A DNA stretch of 64,000 nucleotides from Melanocharis versteri (taxonomy: Eukaryota > Chordata > Aves > Passeriformes > Melanocharitidae), in assembly GCA_013397845.1 (NCBI GenBank), contig VZTG01006027.1, forward strand, positions 1,512,746 through 1,576,745, written 5' to 3'. A program made the position numbers and the translations under genes. Below, piece after piece: positions 63,491 through 64,000 of this stretch (position 1 is the first letter of the stretch; each line of letters opens with the position of its first letter). Below the pieces are notes generated by a model. The model was not told where the DNA came from. It did not search any database and saw nothing but the letters and a program-made list of their open reading frames with translations.

Positions 63491-64000
63491 TATTGATTGC
63501 AAATTGCAGCTTTCCTTTTTGAATTAAAATTGTGAACAAAGATTCTTCTGAAAACTCCAGCTCGCTTTGGAAAGTCCTCTCTCTTAACTTTATGGTTACA
63601 AGACTGGGTCTGGCTTGCTTGAGAGAGGAATTTCTACCCTGGAGAATATAAACATCTGCAACCAGTTTCCCACAGTCGTCGTGAACTTTACTGGCACTAA
63701 TGTATTACTACAAAAACCAGGATTAATTTTTTTATCCTTCTTTTTCCAAGATTAAATTTCATTATAGAATTTTGGAAGATCACCTTTGCCTCCCATTTAA
63801 ATGAATAAATTTATCTCCTTTCTCTAATACATAAAAGGTGACTTTGGTTACCCCATGAATGCTATCAAGTTCAATTTAGATACCCTTAGTATACTAGAAA
63901 ACAAAATTAGATAATTCATCATCTAAATTAAATGAAACCCCATATTAACATGTAATATAACAAAATTCCTTCCAAAATTTTCATAAAAAGTGATCAAGTG
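63491..64000. other. AT-rich non-coding stretch to the window end
   Basis: Nothing specific was seen. The last 250 bases are especially AT-rich. No gene runs off the right edge in any form I can recognise. Confidence 0.65.

Noticed and set aside
1..64000. Search by eye for CRISPR arrays, LTR retroelements or old viral insertions, rRNA, and operon-like gene clusters.
   Set aside because: None was found. The only regular array is the 30-bp minisatellite, which has no spacers.

Overview
This is 64 kb of AT-rich nuclear DNA from a vertebrate, most likely a bird. The best evidence is two truncated CR1 retrotransposon 3' ends: one at 43921-43972 on the + strand and one at 45818-45882 on the - strand. 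Both carry the 3'-terminal sequence typical of CR1, the dominant LINE of birds and other sauropsids. Visible repeat density is low, there are few microsatellites, and there are probable remnants of old tRNA-derived SINEs near 16052 and 21470. All of this fits a bird. The species cannot be named from the sequence. One base (1536) is undetermined.

No protein-coding gene, tRNA or rRNA could be supported. Open frames are short, overlap on both strands, lack recognisable domains, and often begin at TTG or GTG rather than ATG. The window is best read as intergenic sequence or the inside of a very large intron. A loose excess of G and T on the + strand would fit an intron of a gene transcribed rightward, but this rests on sampled lines only. 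A few short intervals have good-looking splice sites around an open frame. They are given as findings, not as genes.

Layout: 1-8379 is plain AT-rich sequence with one small perfect hairpin. 8380-8860 is richer in GC. 8861-17530 is mostly plain, with a possible MIR-type SINE core near 16052 and a GC-richer stretch at 16780-17360. 17551-17713 is a G/T-rich tract with several G runs. 18315-18899 holds the longest open frame outside the minisatellite region, which is probably a by-product of pyrimidine-rich sequence. 20930-21570 is GC-richer and ends in a tRNA-SINE-like remnant. 21576-34960 is plain AT-rich sequence broken by GC-richer patches at 25500 and 32930. 34963-35800 is the most distinctive part: a GC-rich stretch containing a minisatellite of about eleven 30-bp units, open in all frames on both strands. 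35814-64000 is plain again, with the two CR1 fragments, three stretches that look like candidate regulatory elements (46370-47290, 53040-53290, 58236-58760), a perfect 20-bp palindrome at 60552-60571, and GC-richer patches at 50820, 59580 and 63290.

No undescribed gene system, CRISPR array, integrated virus, LTR element or operon-like arrangement was seen. The observations most worth checking are the minisatellite, the candidate conserved elements and the splice-site-flanked open intervals.
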